From: Bifidobacterium adolescentis ATCC 15703
GTDB lineage: Bacteria; Actinomycetota; Actinomycetes; Actinomycetales; Bifidobacteriaceae
Length of the DNA stretch: 64,000 nucleotides
Reading direction: 5' to 3'
Assembly: GCF_000010425.1 (NCBI RefSeq)
Contig: NC_008618.1
Span: 737,946-801,945 of the forward strand
The notes beneath the pieces were generated by a model. That model made no database searches and was not told the DNA's origin. It saw only the letters and a program-made list of their open reading frames with translations. Within the stretch, counting starts at the first letter, position 1; each line of letters starts with the position of its first letter. The translations under genes were made by a program, and so were the position numbers. Below are positions 35,303-44,364 of this stretch, piece by piece.

Positions 35303-36142
35303 ATGATCGCAGGAGTGTCCATCACCACTTTGCTGCTGGTGCTCGCAGCCGGCATCGGGGCGGGATTCGTCGGATACGCGGTAGGCGCGTCCTCGCTGAT
35401 CTCCTATCCTGCGCTGCTGGCGTTCGGCATTCCGCCCGTGCTGTCCAACACCACGAACACGGTGGGCGTATGTGGCACCGGCATTGGCGGCCTGCTCTCC
35501 GCCCGCAAGGAGCTCAAAGGCCAAGGCAGACGCGTGGCCGTCTACGCCTGCATCGGCCTGGTCGGCGGCATCATCGGCGGCCTGCTGCTGCTCGAACTGC
35601 CGGCGAAGGTCTTCGAATTCGCCGTGCCGCCGCTCATCCTGTTCAGCGCGCTTATCATCGCGCTCAACCCACGTAAGAAAGCCGCCGCGCGCGACGCCGT
35701 GGCGCAGGCGCTGCCGCAATCGCATCAAGGTGAGCGGGCCGCACGAATCGCCAGCAAAACGGCGGACGGCACATTGCGCAACGATCCATGGTGGCTGTGG
35801 GCGGGCGTGAGTTTCGTCGGCGTGTATTCCGGCTATTTCGGCGCCGCCGCCGGCACGCTCGCCCTGGCCATCCTCGACTTGGGCAAAATCGGCCCGTTCC
35901 ACCAGATCAACGCGTTGAAAACCGTGGTCGGTTTCGGCGCGAACATCTCCGCCGCGATCATGTTCATCATCCGCGGTTCCGTCGATTGGCCGTTCGCCAT
36001 CATGATGTGCCTCGGCTGCACCATCGGCAGCGCGATCGCACCGCCCGTCACCCGGCATATTCCGGAGAACATCATGCGTGCCGCCGCCGTGCTGACCGGC
36101 ATCATCCTCGCCGCGAAACTCGGCTGGAGCACCTACTTCTAA
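35303..36142 (+). CDS. Sulfite exporter TauE/SafE family membrane protein
   Basis: The 279-residue protein has eight or so membrane helices in two repeats. Repeat 1 has GFVGYAVGASSLISYPALLAFGIPP and NTTNTVG, and repeat 2 has YSGYFGAAAGTLALAIL and NALKTVVGF. These paired motifs define the TauE/SafE (COG0730) family, proposed to move sulfur-containing or C2 organic anions. A cytosolic loop (residues ~128-155) separates the halves. The ATG follows AAGGGGAAGCAGTC. The AraC-type gene begins 55 nt downstream and may be co-transcribed. Confidence 0.9.
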   Translation: MIAGVSITTLLLVLAAGIGAGFVGYAVGASSLISYPALLAFGIPPVLSNTTNTVGVCGTGIGGLLSARKELKGQGRRVAVYACIGLVGGIIGGLLLLELPAKVFEFAVPPLILFSALIIALNPRKKAAARDAVAQALPQSHQGERAARIASKTADGTLRNDPWWLWAGVSFVGVYSGYFGAAAGTLALAILDLGKIGPFHQINALKTVVGFGANISAAIMFIIRGSVDWPFAIMMCLGCTIGSAIAPPVTRHIPENIMRAAAVLTGIILAAKLGWSTYF

Positions 36143-36197
36143 ATTTTCTAAAATAAGATGTGCGGATTGCCGGAATCTAAGCGACAGGGGGAGAAAC

Positions 36198-36944
36198 ATG
36201 GCGGTTGTTGACGAGGCGAAACTGCGGTATCTCGACTTTCTTTCGCGTGAGGACCGAGTACGCCACCACCGGTACGTCGAGGAAATGAAGCAATACGACA
36301 TGATGCGTTCCGGCGACATCAACGCCATCGCCGAAAGCACACGTCTGTGGAACTCCGGACTGTACGGCTACCTGTCGGACGATCCGCTCAAAAACGCGAA
36401 ATACCGGTTCGTCACCACCATCACGCTCGCCACACGTTTCGCCATCGAAGGCGGTATGGACGAGGAGGACGCCTACAACGCCTCCGACCTGTACATCCAG
36501 AACCTGGAAAACTGCAAAACGCCCGACGACGTGCGCCGCCTGCACACCGACATGATGACATTCTTCACATGGGCCATGGCCGACATGCAGAAGGCGGAAA
36601 CACATTCCAAAGCCGTCAACGAATGCCTGGACTACATCCACTACCATCTGCATGAGAAAATCACCGTGCCCATCCTCGCCGAGCATGTGCATCTGAATCC
36701 CACGTATCTGTCGGAGCTGTTCAAACGCGAAACGGGCACGGCCATATCGCAATACATCACCGACAAGCGTATGGAAGCGGCCGAGAACATGCTCAAATAC
36801 TCGGAATACAGCTTCGACGAGATCGCCCAGATCCTCGCATACCGGTCGCAAAGCCACTTCTCGAAGGTGTTCAAAAAACATTCCGGCATGACGCCGGGGG
36901 AGTACCGCACCAAGTACGCGCAGAACGGCATCTGGCCGGAGTGA
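36198..36944 (+). CDS. AraC-family transcriptional regulator
   Basis: The 248-residue protein has a helical N-terminal domain of unknown type (residues ~1-140), not the usual cupin. Two AraC helix-turn-helices follow near 145-245: ITVPILAEHVHLNPTYLSEL, then YSFDEIAQILAYRSQSHFSK, and the final GMTPGEYR signature. The N-terminal region has charged helices and may sense a ligand or partner. A site of regulation cannot be assigned. Genes on the same strand upstream (a TauE-type transporter) and downstream (a phosphatase) are candidates. Confidence 0.9.
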   Translation: MAVVDEAKLRYLDFLSREDRVRHHRYVEEMKQYDMMRSGDINAIAESTRLWNSGLYGYLSDDPLKNAKYRFVTTITLATRFAIEGGMDEEDAYNASDLYIQNLENCKTPDDVRRLHTDMMTFFTWAMADMQKAETHSKAVNECLDYIHYHLHEKITVPILAEHVHLNPTYLSELFKRETGTAISQYITDKRMEAAENMLKYSEYSFDEIAQILAYRSQSHFSKVFKKHSGMTPGEYRTKYAQNGIWPE

Positions 36945-37167
36945 TTGCGATCACGGCGTCTACCACGCCGGTTGCGGTGAACCGCCGGTGACGGCACCGC
37001 GAAATTCGGGTGTGCCAATCGTGAAATCGACGTGTCCGCGCGTGCGAAACACGCGCGAATCAGCTACGGTGGAAGCATTCAATGATGATGCGCGCCACCG
37101 GCCGAATGAACGGCGGAACAAGGAACGTGCGCGCAGGATGTGGATGAAAGCGAAGGAATAAACGGAT

Positions 37168-37980
37168 ATGGGAATGCCCCTTGATTTGTATGTGATTCGA
37201 CATGGCGAATCCGAAGCGAACGTGATTATCAGTGCCGGTGAACAGGGTGACAACTCGCTGTATACGCAGGACAACGTCACCGTGCCCGACCGTTCGTGGA
37301 GGCTTACGGCCACCGGCCGCAAGCAGGCGGACTGCATCGGCCGCTGGCTGGTCTCACAGCAGCCGTTGTTCGACCGCTACCTCGTTTCGCCGTACGTGCG
37401 CACGCGTGAGACGGCTGCCACGATGGCCCTGCCTAAGGCGAAATGGGAGGAGACACGCGTGCTGCGCGAACGCTCCTGGGGTGAGATCAATACCATCACG
37501 AAAGACGATTTCAAAACCAATTACGCGCGCAACTGGATGTTCAAGAACACTGATCCACTGTATTGGCGTCCGCCGGCGGGCGAATCGATCGCCGATGTGG
37601 CCGAAAACCGCGTGCATAATCTGCTCACATCCCTGAACCGCAAGTCGGACGCAGAATCCGTGGTGATGGTCAGTCACGGCGACCTCATGCTGGCGCTTAT
37701 GCTCACTTTGGAGGACTTGTCCGACGAGGAATTCATGCACCGTGCGGCGTCCGACGAATGGAAGATCACTAATTGTACGTGCTTCCATTATTCGCGCCGT
37801 GATCCGGCGACCGGGCGTACGCATAAGCGGTTCTGTTGGGAGCAGACCGCCCGCCCGGTGTTCGACGATGCGGAAGGTCGTTGGGCGGTGAAAGTGGACG
37901 ATTGGCGTGAATTCAAGCGTCCAGTGCTGTCGAATGGCGATTTGGTGGACGTTGTTCATGCGGTTGACCGTCACTTGTGA
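37168..37980 (+). CDS. Histidine phosphatase (phosphoglycerate-mutase-like)
   Basis: The 270-residue protein begins with LDLYVIRHGESEANV, the RHG catalytic motif whose His is phosphorylated. The second catalytic part is VVMVSHGDLMLAL near 165, and SPYVRTRETAATMALP near 84 supplies the phosphate-pocket Arg. Length and a long insertion (~100-150) are beyond plain phosphoglycerate mutase, so a broad-specificity phosphatase is likelier than a glycolytic enzyme. AAGGA lies before the ATG. A 223-bp gap upstream contains a GC hairpin at 37037-37057 (CGCGCGTG/CACGCGCG) without a T-run. Confidence 0.85.
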   Translation: MGMPLDLYVIRHGESEANVIISAGEQGDNSLYTQDNVTVPDRSWRLTATGRKQADCIGRWLVSQQPLFDRYLVSPYVRTRETAATMALPKAKWEETRVLRERSWGEINTITKDDFKTNYARNWMFKNTDPLYWRPPAGESIADVAENRVHNLLTSLNRKSDAESVVMVSHGDLMLALMLTLEDLSDEEFMHRAASDEWKITNCTCFHYSRRDPATGRTHKRFCWEQTARPVFDDAEGRWAVKVDDWREFKRPVLSNGDLVDVVHAVDRHL

Positions 37981-38140
37981 TGTGTGTTGGTCTGTTGATT
38001 GCATGATCGGATTGGCTGATATCGACGATTGATGCCCCCATCTCGCGTGCGCAACGCGCCCGTGTCCACGCCCCACTACAATGGCTGTGACACGCGGCGC
38101 GTTTTTGCTTGCCGCGCAAGAGAGTTAAGGAGACAATCGT

Positions 38141-39430
38141 ATGTCCAATCTGTTCACGTGGAAGCTCCACGGCGACGGCAAAACGCTGAAGCCCGGCGAG
38201 GTCGTCGAACCTGACGAGAGGCTGACCTGGCCGCGCACCGCGGAAATCGGCGCGCAGCACGTCATCGCCATGTTCGGCGCCACGTTCCTGGTGCCGATTC
38301 TGACCGGTTTCGACCCATCCACCACCCTGTTCTTCACGGCCATGTCGACCGCGCTGTTCCTGCTGATCAACAAGAACATGCTGCCGAGCTACCTGGGCTC
38401 GTCCTTCGGCTTCATCGCCCCGATCGCGGCCGTCGCCAGCGCCCACAAGGGCCTCGCCGTCGCATCCTTCGGCATCATGGTCACCGGCATCCTGCTGGCC
38501 CTGATCGGTGTGCTCGTCCATTACGCGGGCGCCAAGTGGATCGACATCATCATGCCGCCGGTCGTCAACGGCGCCATCGTGGCCATCATCGGCTTCAACC
38601 TGGCTCCGAGCGTGTGGAACAACTTCAAAGTCGCTCCCGACACCGCCATCGTCACCCTCGTCGCGGTGCTGCTCGTCGCAGTGCTGTTCAAGGGTCTGCT
38701 CGGCCGACTCAACATCCTCATCGGCGTGATCATCGGCTACGCGTACGCCTGCTTCCGTGGCCAGGTCGACTTCTCAGCCATCGGCAAGGCCGCATGGGTC
38801 GGTCTGCCGGAATTCCGTCTGCCGCAGGTCGACTTCACCATCCTGCCGATGTTCATCCCGGTCGTGCTCGTACTCGTTGCCGAAAACGTCGGCCACGTCA
38901 AGTCCGTCTCCCAGATGACCGGCCGCGACTATGACGACCAGATCGGCACCGCGCTGTTCGCCGACGGTCTCGGCACCACCATCGCCGGTTTCGGCGGCGG
39001 CTCCGGCACCACCACCTACGGCGAGAACATCGGCGTGATGGCCGCCACCAAGGTCTACTCGACCGCCGCATACTGGTGCGCCGCCGCGTTCGCGCTGATC
39101 CTGAGCCTGTGCCCGAAGTTCGGCGCCATCATCAACACCATCCCCGCCGGCGTGCTCGGCGGCGTGACCACCCTGCTGTACGGCATGATCGGCATGGTCG
39201 GCATCCGCATCTGGGTTGAGAACAAGGTCAACTTCGACAAGCCGGTCAACGTCATGGTGGCCGCCATCACCATGATCATCGCCGTCGGCCAGTTCGAGTT
39301 CGCCTTCAACGGCATCTCCTTCAACGGCATCGCCATCGGCACCGTCGTCATCCTCGTCGCCTACCACGGCCTGAAGGCCATCGGCAAGGCGACCGGCACC
39401 ATCGCCAAGGACGATCCGGACATCCTGTAA
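38141..39430 (+). CDS. uraA: Uracil/xanthine permease, NCS2 family
   Basis: This proton-driven nucleobase importer has 429 residues and about 14 membrane spans. The characteristic QHVIAMFGATFLVPILTGF lies near residue 40, and AIIGFNLAPSVWNNF and the helix-8/10 region LVAENVGHVKSVSQMTGRD near 245 hold the conserved Glu. FGGGSGTTTYGENIGVMAAT is the NCS2 signature. The composition fits a UraA-type uracil permease more than a xanthine permease. The upstream 160 bp has a likely -10 TACAAT at 38077-38082. It then has a small hairpin, CGCGGC and GCCGCG flanking a T-run. AAGGAG precedes the ATG. Confidence 0.9.
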   Translation: MSNLFTWKLHGDGKTLKPGEVVEPDERLTWPRTAEIGAQHVIAMFGATFLVPILTGFDPSTTLFFTAMSTALFLLINKNMLPSYLGSSFGFIAPIAAVASAHKGLAVASFGIMVTGILLALIGVLVHYAGAKWIDIIMPPVVNGAIVAIIGFNLAPSVWNNFKVAPDTAIVTLVAVLLVAVLFKGLLGRLNILIGVIIGYAYACFRGQVDFSAIGKAAWVGLPEFRLPQVDFTILPMFIPVVLVLVAENVGHVKSVSQMTGRDYDDQIGTALFADGLGTTIAGFGGGSGTTTYGENIGVMAATKVYSTAAYWCAAAFALILSLCPKFGAIINTIPAGVLGGVTTLLYGMIGMVGIRIWVENKVNFDKPVNVMVAAITMIIAVGQFEFAFNGISFNGIAIGTVVILVAYHGLKAIGKATGTIAKDDPDIL

Positions 39431-39458
39431 CGGATCGCATCTCACGCTGGCTAGTTCA

Positions 39459-39493
39459 ACGCCCGTCGGCCAAAAAGGTCGGCGGGCGTTTTT
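39459..39493 (+). terminator. Rho-independent terminator after uraA
   Basis: ACGCCCGTCGGCC pairs with GGTCGGCGGGCGT (two G-T pairs) around AAAAA, and TTTTT follows. Confidence 0.9.
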
Positions 39494-39505
39494 CATTGCC
39501 GTTTT

Positions 39506-39546
39506 CGTCAATCGATTGACGTGTTGCGTCGCATACGTTTTATGAT
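39506..39546 (+). promoter_or_regulatory. Promoter with a 16-bp palindrome over the -35, before the SDR gene
   Basis: CGTCAATCGATTGACG at 39506-39521 is a perfect palindrome with a central CG, the style of LacI-family operators. Its right half is the -35 TTGACG (39516-39521). TATGAT at 39541-39546 is the -10, 19 bp away. The SDR start is 41 nt downstream. Confidence 0.55.
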
Positions 39547-39587
39547 GGTATCTGTAAGCGATTGCGCAATGTGGCAAAGGAGGCAAC

Positions 39588-40298
39588 ATGAGCACTGCGG
39601 CAGGAAAGAAAATCGCGATTGTGACCGGTTCCGCGCTTGGCTTGGGATATGAGCTGGCACGTCAGCTGATCGGCAAAGGCTGGTTCGTGGCCGGCATCGA
39701 TTTCAACACGGCCCGTCAGGAGGAACTGTCCCGCACGTTCGGCGCGGACGAATACCGCGCCTTCGTCGGCGACATCAGCGACGAGGCGTTCGTGAAGGAC
39801 TCCGTCGCGGCCATCAAGGAGATCGGCCACATCGACCTGCTCATCAACAACGCGGGACAGCCGTCGTTCAAAAAGCCGGTCGACTACGAGGCCGCCGACG
39901 TGGACAAGTGCCTTAAGGGGCTCAAAGGCATGATTCTGTGGAGCGTCGAAACATTGAAGGCCGACGGCGAGCAGGACCTCAAAATCGCCAATGTCATGTC
40001 CACCGCCGCCACACGCGGCAACGCCAACGAATCCGTCTACTGCGCCACCAAGTGGGGTGAGAAGGGGTATACGACAAGCCTCAAGGCGGCCTACAAGGGA
40101 ACCAGTGTGAAGGTTGTGGGCGTGTATCCGGGAGGCATCGACACCGACTTCTACCATGACAGCCACGATTACGTGTCGTTGGACAAGCAGCATTCCTTCA
40201 TGAGCGCCGCGGAACTGGCCGAAGTAGTGCTATTCAACCTCGTCAACGACGCGAATCTGACGGTTTCCGACATCCTCATCGAACGCAACTACCGGTAG
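39588..40298 (+). CDS. Short-chain dehydrogenase/reductase
   Basis: The 236-residue enzyme has the nucleotide-binding motif VTGSALGLGYELA near residue 10, then LLINNAGQPSF near 85 and the catalytic triad region with YCATKWGEKG near 145 (Tyr and Lys). VGVYPGGIDTDFY is a normal SDR continuation. The substrate is not known. AAAGGAGG precedes the ATG. The promoter region contains a palindrome over the -35 box, which suggests control by a repressor. The gene is separate from the helicase by 97 nt with a further dyad between. Confidence 0.9.
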   Translation: MSTAAGKKIAIVTGSALGLGYELARQLIGKGWFVAGIDFNTARQEELSRTFGADEYRAFVGDISDEAFVKDSVAAIKEIGHIDLLINNAGQPSFKKPVDYEAADVDKCLKGLKGMILWSVETLKADGEQDLKIANVMSTAATRGNANESVYCATKWGEKGYTTSLKAAYKGTSVKVVGVYPGGIDTDFYHDSHDYVSLDKQHSFMSAAELAEVVLFNLVNDANLTVSDILIERNYR

Positions 40299-40357
40299 CG
40301 TCGGCCACCAGTCACAGCCAAGGCAAAAGTATCGGGCATGGGCTACTGTTAACAGGT

Positions 40358-40374
40358 TTGCGCAACGTGCGCAA
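40358..40374. promoter_or_regulatory. 17-bp dyad in the leader of the DEAD-box helicase
   Basis: TTGCGCA at 40358-40364 and TGCGCAA at 40368-40374 form a perfect 7-bp inverted repeat around ACG. It is about 21 nt before the GTG start, so it could be an operator or an RNA hairpin controlling translation. The related 8-mer TTGCGCAA occurs at 39565-39572 before the SDR start. Confidence 0.35.
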
Positions 40375-40395
40375 TGTTTGACATGAAAGGCCATT

Positions 40396-42582
40396 GTGCC
40401 CGATACCGCTGTGATTGAAAATGAAGATGCCCTCGCCGCCGATTTCGATGAGGCGGGCGAGGAGGAGGAACGCCCCCAGACGTTCGCCGAACTCGGCGTT
40501 CCCGGCCCGTTGGTACGCGTGCTCGCGGCCGATGGCAAGAAAACCGCTTTCCCGATCCAGGCCGACACCCTTCCCGATTCCCTGGCCGGTCGTGACATTC
40601 TCGGCCGAGGCCGTACCGGCTCCGGCAAGACCCTGGCGTTCTCGATTCCGCTGGTCGCGCGACTGGGTGAGGTCGACGCCGACGAGTACGAGAACATGAG
40701 CCAGTTCCGCCATGAGGTGGAACAGGTGCGCAAGGGGCATGCCGAGGAGCGGCGCGCCGACGATTTCCTGCCGCACCCGCGCGGCCTGGTGCTCGCTCCG
40801 ACCCGTGAGCTGGCCAACCAGATCAACGACGTGCTGATGCCGCTCGCGCAGATGTACGGCATGACCACCACCACCGTGTATGGCGGTGTGCGCTACGCCC
40901 GCCAGATTCGCGATCTAAGGGCTGGCGCCGATATCGTCGTCGCATGCCCGGGCCGTCTTGAGGACCTGCTCGAACAGCATGCGCTGACCTTGGAGAAGGT
41001 CGAAGTGGCCGTGATCGACGAAGCCGACGAAATGGCCGACATGGGCTTCCTGCCGCCGGTCAAGCGCCTGCTCGGCCAAGTGTCGTTCGACGCGCAGGTC
41101 ATGCTGTTCTCCGCCACCCTCGACCATGGCGTCGACGAGGTGGTGAACACGTTCCTCACCGATCCGAAGATCCACAGCGTCGACTCCGCCACCGCGGCCG
41201 TCGACGAAATGACACACCACGTGTTCGAAACCACGCAGGGCGACCGTCATGAGCTGGTCCGCACCCTCGCTTCCGGCAAGGGACGCCGCATCCTGTTCAC
41301 CCGCACCAAATTCCAGACCCAGAAGCTCGCCAAGGACCTGACGAAGAACGGCATTCCGGCGGCCGAGCTGCACGGCAACCTGAGCCAGAACCAGCGTGAC
41401 CGCAATCTCGCAGCCTTCGAATCCGGCGACGTGAACGTCATGGTCGCCACCGATGTGGCCGCCCGCGGCATCGACGTGTCCGGCGTGGAGCTCGTGGTGC
41501 AGGTGGAGCCTCCGGAGGACCCGAAATCGTTCCTTCACCGCTCCGGACGTACCGCGCGAGCCGGCCATTCCGGTGATGTGGTGACCATCGTTCTGCCGAA
41601 CCAGCGCCGCCGCACCCGCCGCATGCTGCATGAGGCCGGACTGAAGGTCAAGCCGATCGAAGTGACCCACGATTCCCCGGAAGTGTTGGAATTGGTGGGC
41701 GAGTCGGCCGAACCGCGTTTCGGTTGGACGCTTGAGCAGTCCCAGCCGGCGGGCAATCCGCGTCGCAGGCATGGCAAGGGCGGCGACGGTTTCGCGGAAA
41801 ACGGTGGACGCTCCGGACGCAACCGTTCCGGTGGACGCAACAAGGACCGGGGCAAGGACAAGGGCGGCAAGCCGTTCAAGTCCGAACGCAAGGACCGCGC
41901 GAATCGCAAGGGACGTGAAGAGCGCGCCGAAGTCGCCGAACGCGAGCAGCGTTTCGAACCGAAACAGAATCGCGCCGAACGTCGCGCCGCCAAGTTCGAA
42001 GGCCGCGACAACCGCGAATACGAGGCACGCGAGCATCGTTGGGAACATCCTGAAATCCAAGAGGAGAAGCGCGAGAAGCACGAGGAGAAGCGCAACAACA
42101 AGCGTCGCGAAAAGTACGCGCGGCTGCATGAGCAGCAGCGTGCCGAAGCCGGCGAACAGCGTGGAACCGACAATCGCAAGCGGCGCTCCGTCGAGCGTTC
42201 CGATCAGCGTGGCCAATCCGATAGGAAGCCCGGCAAAAAGCAGTATGCGAAAAAGCAGGGCGCGCCGACCAAGAAGCAGCGCAAGGCCGAAGCCCGTGCC
42301 GAACGCCGTTACGAGGACGATCGCCAATACCGCAGGAACCGCGACGAACGCGACGACCGCCGTCAGGGCGGCAAACGCATCCATCGCAAGGAAATCCGCG
42401 TGATTCATGACGAGCGTGGCGAGGACGCGAAGCGTTATGACCGTCGCATGGAAGCCAAGTATGGCGATTCCGGTCGTCGTGGCGGTCACGGAGAACGCCA
42501 CGACAAGCATGCGGGCGAAAGGCAGGGCAAGCCGTACCGCAAGCATGCGAAGATCCGCAAGGCGCCGTTCCGCTCCCGCTGA
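40396..42582 (+). CDS. DEAD-box RNA helicase with a long basic tail
   Basis: The helicase core spans residues ~30-430. Motif I is GRGRTGSGKT, Ia PTRELANQ, Ib PGRLEDL, II VIDEADEM, III SAT, and VI HRSGRTARAGHSG. A short insertion rich in charged residues lies between motifs I and Ia (~100-125). From about residue 455 to the end at 728 the protein is low complexity: Arg/Lys/Glu-rich with GRSGRNRSGGRNKDRG-like parts, a likely RNA-binding tail. Such helicases remodel RNA and ribosomal complexes, especially in the cold. The start is GTG with GAAAGG before it. The dyad at 40358-40374 and a strong bidirectional terminator frame the gene. Confidence 0.93.
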   Translation: MPDTAVIENEDALAADFDEAGEEEERPQTFAELGVPGPLVRVLAADGKKTAFPIQADTLPDSLAGRDILGRGRTGSGKTLAFSIPLVARLGEVDADEYENMSQFRHEVEQVRKGHAEERRADDFLPHPRGLVLAPTRELANQINDVLMPLAQMYGMTTTTVYGGVRYARQIRDLRAGADIVVACPGRLEDLLEQHALTLEKVEVAVIDEADEMADMGFLPPVKRLLGQVSFDAQVMLFSATLDHGVDEVVNTFLTDPKIHSVDSATAAVDEMTHHVFETTQGDRHELVRTLASGKGRRILFTRTKFQTQKLAKDLTKNGIPAAELHGNLSQNQRDRNLAAFESGDVNVMVATDVAARGIDVSGVELVVQVEPPEDPKSFLHRSGRTARAGHSGDVVTIVLPNQRRRTRRMLHEAGLKVKPIEVTHDSPEVLELVGESAEPRFGWTLEQSQPAGNPRRRHGKGGDGFAENGGRSGRNRSGGRNKDRGKDKGGKPFKSERKDRANRKGREERAEVAEREQRFEPKQNRAERRAAKFEGRDNREYEAREHRWEHPEIQEEKREKHEEKRNNKRREKYARLHEQQRAEAGEQRGTDNRKRRSVERSDQRGQSDRKPGKKQYAKKQGAPTKKQRKAEARAERRYEDDRQYRRNRDERDDRRQGGKRIHRKEIRVIHDERGEDAKRYDRRMEAKYGDSGRRGGHGERHDKHAGERQGKPYRKHAKIRKAPFRSR

Positions 42583-42601
42583 CGTACGTCAACGGTCAAG
42601 C

Positions 42602-42646
42602 AAAAAGCCGTTCATTCCAGCAATCGCAAGGAATGAACGGCTTTTT
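42602..42646. terminator. Bidirectional rho-independent terminator
   Basis: AAAAAGCCGTTCATTCC at 42602-42618 pairs perfectly with GGAATGAACGGCTTTTT at 42630-42646 across an 11-nt loop. Flanking A and T runs give a T-tract on both strands, suiting the convergent helicase and FetB-like genes. Confidence 0.93.
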
Positions 42647-42666
42647 CTATACGGGATATCGCAGTA

Positions 42667-43455
42667 TCAGCCGTTGACCGGCTGATACTGGTCGAGCGCG
42701 GTGAAGCAACGTTTATAGACCATCAGCATGATGATGCTGTCCGCCAGCAGCGTAAGCGCCGCGATGGTGGCGAGAATCATGAACTGGTATTTCGCCGCGT
42801 CGATGGGGTTGCCGCCGGCGATGATCTGACCGGCCATCATGCCCGGCACCGCCACAATGCCGGCGGAGGCGAGCGACGCGGTGGTGGGCAGCAATCCCAG
42901 ACGGATCGACGAGACGATACTTGGACGTGCCGCCTCCCACGTGGTGGCACCCAACGCCAGCAGCGTGTCCACTTCGTCACGACGTTCCTTCATGCTTTCA
43001 AAGAACCGGCTCAACCCCACCGCCAACGCCGAAACGGTGTTGCCCAGCAGCATGCCGGTCAACGGCACCACCAATTGCGGCGCATACCACGGTTGCGGAC
43101 GGATGATGAGTTCGGTGACCAACGAGATCATGATGAGCATGGTCACGACCAGACTCAGGAACACCGGTCCAGCCAAGCCCTTCGGCACACCTTTCGCACG
43201 CGAAAGAGTGATCTGCACGGCCGCGATGAGCATGAACGCCACAAGCAGCAGCACCAGCCACGGATTGTTCGAACGGATGACGTACTCCATGATGAAGCCC
43301 ATCGCGCACAATTGCAGCAGCGCACGGCAAGCCGACCACAGAAGCGTGCGCCCCACGCCCATACGCATGGTTTCGGAGATGCCGGCGGCGATGGCCACCA
43401 TCACCAGCGCGGCGATGAGACCCCAGATGTCGATCGCATAGTAGTTGCCGTTCAT
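42667..43455 (-). CDS. fetB: ABC transporter permease, FetB family (UPF0014)
   Basis: FetB with FetA is an ABC pair linked to iron export and oxidative stress in E. coli. The 262-residue permease has about seven helices with the family motifs ALLQLCAMGFIMEYV, then PLTGMLLGNTVSALAVGLSRF and LALGATTWEAARP, and GMMAGQIIAGGNPIDAAKYQ in the C-terminal half. The order and spacing match UPF0014. Its ATG lies 4 nt inside the FetA-like gene end, so the two are coupled. The substrate is not proved here. Confidence 0.88.
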   Translation of the reverse strand: MNGNYYAIDIWGLIAALVMVAIAAGISETMRMGVGRTLLWSACRALLQLCAMGFIMEYVIRSNNPWLVLLLVAFMLIAAVQITLSRAKGVPKGLAGPVFLSLVVTMLIMISLVTELIIRPQPWYAPQLVVPLTGMLLGNTVSALAVGLSRFFESMKERRDEVDTLLALGATTWEAARPSIVSSIRLGLLPTTASLASAGIVAVPGMMAGQIIAGGNPIDAAKYQFMILATIAALTLLADSIIMLMVYKRCFTALDQYQPVNG

Positions 43456-44225
43456 GCGACGCTCCCTTCTACCGTGTTACCCGTCGAAGTACTACCCGTC
43501 GCAGTACCGTCCGCTTCGGCGTTGCCGGACTGCGTGAGCGTGCCATCGGCAAGACGCATGACACGTGTGGCACGGCCATCCGGCGGCCGGTGCCGGATAC
43601 GAACGATCGCCATGCCGTCCGCCGCCGCTTTGGCGAGGATGCGCGCCACTTTCTCGGCGTTGTCGTCATCCAATCCGGCGTCCACTTCGTCGGCGAGCAG
43701 CACCTTCGGACAGGTCAGCAACGTACGCGCAAGGCTCACGCGCGCCGCCTGACCGCCGGACAAGTCGTGCGGCGGACGGTTCAGATCGATGTCGGCACAG
43801 CCCATATTGTCCAAGGTTTCACGGATTCTGCCGTCCGGCAACGCATCGGTGGGGGAGATTCTGCGCGGCCCCTGCTTCGTTCTCGCCGACTGGCGTATGG
43901 CAAGCGTGAACGGCAGACGAATCGCCTGCGCCACCGTCTCGCCCAACAGCACCGGCTTCTGCGGCAGGTACGCGACCTGCGCGCGCCACTGCTGCGGGGT
44001 GAAATCGTCGGCGGAACGGCCATCCAACCGTAAATCGCCTGACGCGCGCGGATTGAGCCGTGCGAAAGCGGTCAGCAGCGAGCTCTTGCCTGCGCCGGAC
44101 GGTCCGACCAAGTCCACGATTTCGCCAGGCTCGATGGCGAAGGACAATCCGGAGAATATGGTGCGGCGTTCGCCGTCGACCATAATCGAACAGCGCACGT
44201 TCGATGCTTCGAATACGTATGTCAT
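43452..44225 (-). CDS. fetA: ABC transporter ATP-binding protein, FetA-like
   Basis: This is the ATPase partner of the FetB-like permease. Walker A is GPSGAGKSS near residue 41, the Q-loop is in VAYLPQKPVLLG, the signature is LSGGQAARVSLARTL, and Walker B is VLLADEVDAGLD with the catalytic Glu. The C-terminal end (from ~230) is a Ser/Thr/Gly-rich tail not needed for ATPase folds. I chose ATG 44225 (MTYVFE); the upstream ATG 44237 is also possible because neither has a clear Shine-Dalgarno. The pair faces the helicase terminator and diverges from the esterase gene. Confidence 0.86.
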   Translation of the reverse strand: MTYVFEASNVRCSIMVDGERRTIFSGLSFAIEPGEIVDLVGPSGAGKSSLLTAFARLNPRASGDLRLDGRSADDFTPQQWRAQVAYLPQKPVLLGETVAQAIRLPFTLAIRQSARTKQGPRRISPTDALPDGRIRETLDNMGCADIDLNRPPHDLSGGQAARVSLARTLLTCPKVLLADEVDAGLDDDNAEKVARILAKAAADGMAIVRIRHRPPDGRATRVMRLADGTLTQSGNAEADGTATGSTSTGNTVEGSVA

Positions 44226-44364
44226 AGCCAAAACCATACGCCAATAGCGAACGGTTCACGGCGGTTTCAGGGTTTTCCCTGAGTTTTGAGGCGAAATCAG
44301 CCATAAGGATGACGCGTGCCCGTTATTTTGCGTACTACAACTGTCAAGTTGAAGGAAAACCTAT

